Source: Candidatus Sulfotelmatobacter sp. (GTDB taxonomy: Bacteria > Acidobacteriota > Terriglobia > Terriglobales > Acidobacteriaceae). From it: a stretch of DNA of 7,773 nt. Below are positions 6,415 through 7,773 of this stretch, piece after piece. Where the stretch lies: the NCBI GenBank assembly GCA_030044775.1, contig JASICF010000480.1, positions 1-7,773 of the forward strand, read 5' to 3'. The notes under the pieces were generated by a model. The model searched no databases. It was not told the DNA's origin and saw only the letters and a list, made by a program, of their open reading frames with translations. Made by a program: the position numbers and the translations under genes. The number at the start of each line of letters is the position of its first letter. Position 1 is the stretch's first letter.

Positions 6415-6498
6415 GGGTTGGAGTGGTAGAGTGTCAGTAAGAACGGGGGTCGGCCCTGATTTACAAGTTGTTGGGGTGGTCAGGGCCGACCAACTTTT
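6415..6498 (+). repeat. Repeat copy B: extended -10-like box plus 11-bp hairpin
   Basis: TGGTAGAGT (6424-6432) is followed after 19 nt by GGCCCTGA (6452-6459), a 20-nt loop and TCAGGGCC (6480-6487). Here the stem extends to 11 perfect Watson-Crick pairs (GTC at 6449-6451 with GAC at 6488-6490), where copies A and C use wobble pairs. The T-run is displaced by four bases (CAACTTTT, ending 6498). GGGTTG precedes the box as in the other copies. The hairpin overlaps the 3' end of the minus-strand gene 6461-6700. Confidence 0.7.
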
Positions 6499-6700
6499 CC
6501 GGGTAACGCTCAAAATTAAAGACGCCCCTGCTCGCATCATCAAGCAGGTACGGTCTGAAAAATTCGTTCAATCGCCTGTCATCGCCAGTGAGTTCAATGC
6601 CCACACCTACACCAGATGCGTTCCTGAAAACCTGCAAATTGAGATGGTGCCTCTTAACGAAGCTGTCAATTTCCTTTCCGGCTTCCTCGTTAGTGAACAT
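6461..6700 (-). CDS. Hypothetical 79-residue protein
   Basis: I do not recognise this protein. It has an acidic/basic helix (NEEAGKEIDSFVKRHHLN, about 4-21), a Gly/Val strand (GVGVGIEL, about 30-37), then NEFFRPYLLDDASRGVFNFERYPEKL. The mix looks like a real folded protein and is more natural than the opposing plus-strand frame. No ribosome site precedes the ATG at 6700; the frame stays open for 12 more codons upstream (...LVRNKAIRD), so the true N-terminus may be longer and use a rare start or have been lost. A possible promoter is TTGAGT, 17 nt, ATAAAG just upstream. The C-terminal VGPDHPNNL is encoded inside repeat copy B, and the TAA stop lies in the hairpin loop, so the native end may have been replaced. 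Confidence 0.5.
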   Translation of the reverse strand: MFTNEEAGKEIDSFVKRHHLNLQVFRNASGVGVGIELTGDDRRLNEFFRPYLLDDASRGVFNFERYPEKLVGPDHPNNL

Positions 6701-6814
6701 GTCTCGAATGGCTTTATTCCGTACAAGTGAATCAACTCAACCGTCAGTTTCCCCTGTGGAATTAATTTCTCTCAATCCACGCCCTAAACATCATGTCATC
6801 ATCATCGCACAATC

Positions 6815-6831
6815 TCTACTGATTCAGTAGA
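6815..6831. repeat. Perfect 17-bp palindrome
   Basis: TCTACTGATTCAGTAGA has 8-bp arms around a single central T. It sits in the low-GC gap between the 79-residue gene (start 6700) and repeat copy C. Such a tight dyad is more like a protein-binding site than an RNA hairpin. It is about 115 bp upstream of the minus-strand gene, so an operator for that gene is possible. The rest of 6701-6885 shows no gene I can support. Confidence 0.5.
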
Positions 6832-6886
6832 CTCACCGCACTTTGGGACTTTGGGGTGGGAAGTTTTTCAACGACTTACTTTCCGA

Positions 6887-6960
6887 TGGGTTGTGATAGA
6901 GTTGCCCACGAATGGACGTTTGGCCCTGATTCGTGGCTCCCCGGTCAGGGCCGATTTTTG
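6887..6960 (+). repeat. Repeat copy C: extended -10-like box plus hairpin, at the cheA breakpoint
   Basis: TGATAGAGT (6894-6902) is followed after 19 nt by GGCCCTGA (6922-6929), a 15-nt loop, TCAGGGCC (6945-6952) and GATTTTTG, the best T-run of the three. GGGTTGTG precedes the box. Copies A and C share the loop start TTCGTG. In this copy the spacer CCACGAAT can pair with ATTCGTGG, which spans the last base of the first arm and the loop start, allowing an alternative fold. The element ends within about 10 bp of where the adjoining cheA-like sequence stops resembling CheA. Confidence 0.7.
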
Positions 6961-7175
6961 TTGCACTCGTTTTCGCCGACGTGCGCCACTTTTTCCAACT
7001 TAGGGAAGCCAAGGAACCCGCAGGTTCCCTTGATCGTGTGGATGGTGCGAAACACGCCGGCCAGCGCGTTGCGATCCTGGGGATTTTTCTCGAGCTCCAC
7101 CAGATCGCGATCGAGCCGGTCCAGGTTCTCGTAGCTCTCGACCAGAAAATCTTTTACGATCTCGGCATCGCTCAT
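6945..7175 (-). pseudogene. cheA: Truncated chemotaxis kinase CheA, N-terminal HPt remnant
   Basis: Residues 1-69 match the start of CheA: an N-terminal helix (MSDAEIVKDFLVESYENLDRLDRDLVELEKN) and the phosphotransfer motif VFRTIHTIKGTCGFLGF with the phospho-acceptor His46, then PKLEKVAHVGEN. In CheA the next residues are normally of the LLSRLRDG type and the protein runs beyond 600 residues. Here the frame continues with ECNKNRP and stops at a TGA that lies in the hairpin arm of repeat copy C. The HPt bundle therefore lacks its last helix, and the dimerisation, ATPase and CheW-like domains are absent. A stand-alone HPt protein is unlikely at this length. The ATG has a GGGAG site 12-13 nt upstream. 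I infer a broken gene; the missing part is not elsewhere in the window. Confidence 0.8.
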
Positions 7176-7177
7176 GG

Positions 7178-7258
7178 CTATTGTTGTCTCCCGACCGCGG
7201 ATTCCCCCTCTATTTTTGCGGAGGTAAGAAAGTTCTTAGCGGCGGCAGAGGCGGACAT
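7178..7258 (-). CDS. Possible 26-residue reading frame directly before the cheA remnant
   Basis: ATG at 7258 opens a frame beginning MSASAAAKNFLTSAKI and ending ...VGRQQ; its TAG is separated from the cheA ATG by only 2 nt. The spacing suggests translational coupling, and the cheA ribosome site lies inside this frame. A weak AAGAGA stands 6-7 nt before the ATG. There is no recognisable domain. It may be a leader peptide, or a chance frame in the 5' leader. Confidence 0.25.
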   Translation of the reverse strand: MSASAAAKNFLTSAKIEGESAVGRQQ

Positions 7259-7484
7259 TTGAATCTCTTGTCTTTTATCGACCCGCCTCGTGGTCTTCAT
7301 TAGCCGGACAAGTCGATTTTTCGGCCAAAGCAGAAGGCGGCCCGGTCATGACCAGCCGGCACGATCGCGAACCCTGTTGCGTTGCCTGGGTGTACAATGG
7401 CCGATGATTTTTAGTTGAGGCTCATAGAATCGCCGACACCTCGGCTTGAGCCCCTGCCTCCCTCACGCCCGGTTGGTGCCTTTT
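7259..7484. other. Divergent intergenic region between the cheA remnant and the VWFA-related gene
   Basis: With the 26-codon frame discounted, the gap from 7176 to 7484 exceeds 300 bp. It should hold promoters for both directions. On the plus strand TACAAT (7393-7398) could be a -10 box and TAGAAT occurs near 7425, but neither has a convincing -35. A perfect 10-bp palindrome GGTCATGACC lies at 7344-7353. I see no RNA gene or repeat copy. Confidence 0.3.
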
Positions 7485-7773
7485 ATGAATATTCCGGGAG
7501 CCTGGCGGCTTTCTCCCACGCTTCGCGCATGGCGAAAGAACTGTTTCGAGCAAGGTTTCCGTTTGGGCACTACCCCATCGTTCGGGTGCATCTATTTATT
7601 CGGCTGTGTTTTTTTATTCGGCTCCTTGTGGGCGCGCGGCCAGAGCACGACACCCTCCTCTTCTCCGACCAGCTCTTCGCCTCCGCAAGGCTCGAATCAG
7701 CAGACTTCCGCCGAGATCACTGCACAAGATCAGCCTGCAATGTTCAAGGTCAACGCGAATTTGGTCGTGGTGC
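7485..7773 (+). CDS. Acidobacterial VWFA-related domain protein, N-terminal part only
   Basis: From ATG at 7485 the frame is open for 96 codons to the window edge. A basic N-terminus (residues 1-27) is followed by a hydrophobic segment at about 33-50 (FGCIYLFGCVFLFGSLWA, then RGQS), a signal peptide or anchor, then a Ser/Pro/Gln-rich linker (52-84). The last residues, MFKVNANLVVV, are the usual opening of the acidobacterial VWFA-related family, in which F.V..NLV.V leads into a beta-rich N-terminal part and a von Willebrand A fold. Such proteins are exported and of unproven function. The ribosome site is poor, so a start further downstream cannot be excluded, but the signal segment supports this one. 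The call rests on a short stretch. Confidence 0.7.
   Translation, partial: MNIPGAWRLSPTLRAWRKNCFEQGFRLGTTPSFGCIYLFGCVFLFGSLWARGQSTTPSSSPTSSSPPQGSNQQTSAEITAQDQPAMFKVNANLVVV

Noticed and set aside
6386..6730. Plus-strand frame of 114 codons opposite the 79-residue gene
   Set aside because: It begins inside or before repeat copy B and is translated from repeat sequence; the minus-strand protein has more natural composition. I could not exclude it fully.
6211..6960. CRISPR array
   Set aside because: Only three copies, irregular spacing of about 205 and 470 bp, internally variable, and no cas genes.

Overview
The window looks like a chromosomal stretch from an Acidobacteriota (Terriglobia-type) genome. 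The main clue is the gene running off the right edge: its first 96 residues end in FKVNANLVVV, the usual entry into the acidobacterial VWFA-related family. The large porin-like protein, the very large PstS-like protein and the GC-rich coding with AT-rich promoters agree. Taxonomy is an inference from protein style; there is no rRNA or other marker here.

Left block (1-4790, all on the minus strand). A porin-like outer-membrane protein gene runs off the left edge (C-terminus missing). Upstream of it is an Rrf2-family regulator gene with no cysteine at all. Upstream of that is a 577-residue, cysteine-rich, PstS-like periplasmic binding protein gene that ends in a long hairpin. The regulator promoter and the binding-protein promoter carry the same 25-bp dyad (AAAGTCTAT on one arm, 7-bp centre). 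I read this as an Rrf2 operator making the regulator autoregulated and the binding protein its target. The porin promoter has only a half-site-like match, but its leader has a terminator-like hairpin overlapped by a competing hairpin, so it may be attenuated. The simplest picture is an uptake unit (outer-membrane channel, periplasmic receptor, regulator) for a substrate that the sequence does not reveal.

Middle (4791-5830). A complete PP2C-type Ser/Thr phosphatase gene lies on the minus strand, probably starting at TTG, with a perfect TATAAT box and a hairpin-rich leader.

Accessory islet (about 5870-6970). Two small orphan genes and a truncated gene are interleaved with three copies of one element: an extended -10-like box TGNTAGAGT, 19-20 nt, then GGCCCTGA...TCAGGGCC and a T-run. 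This looks like a promoter plus a very short RNA ending in its own terminator. All three neighbouring reading frames take their stop codon from a repeat copy. The third copy sits exactly where a cheA homologue (HPt domain, HTIKG) loses its homology after 69 residues. This repeat family is the strongest candidate for something undescribed.

Right edge (6945-7773). The cheA remnant, a 26-codon reading frame ending 2 nt before it, a roughly 300-bp divergent intergenic region, and the start of the VWFA-related protein gene on the plus strand. No tRNA, rRNA, CRISPR array, transposase or integrase was seen.
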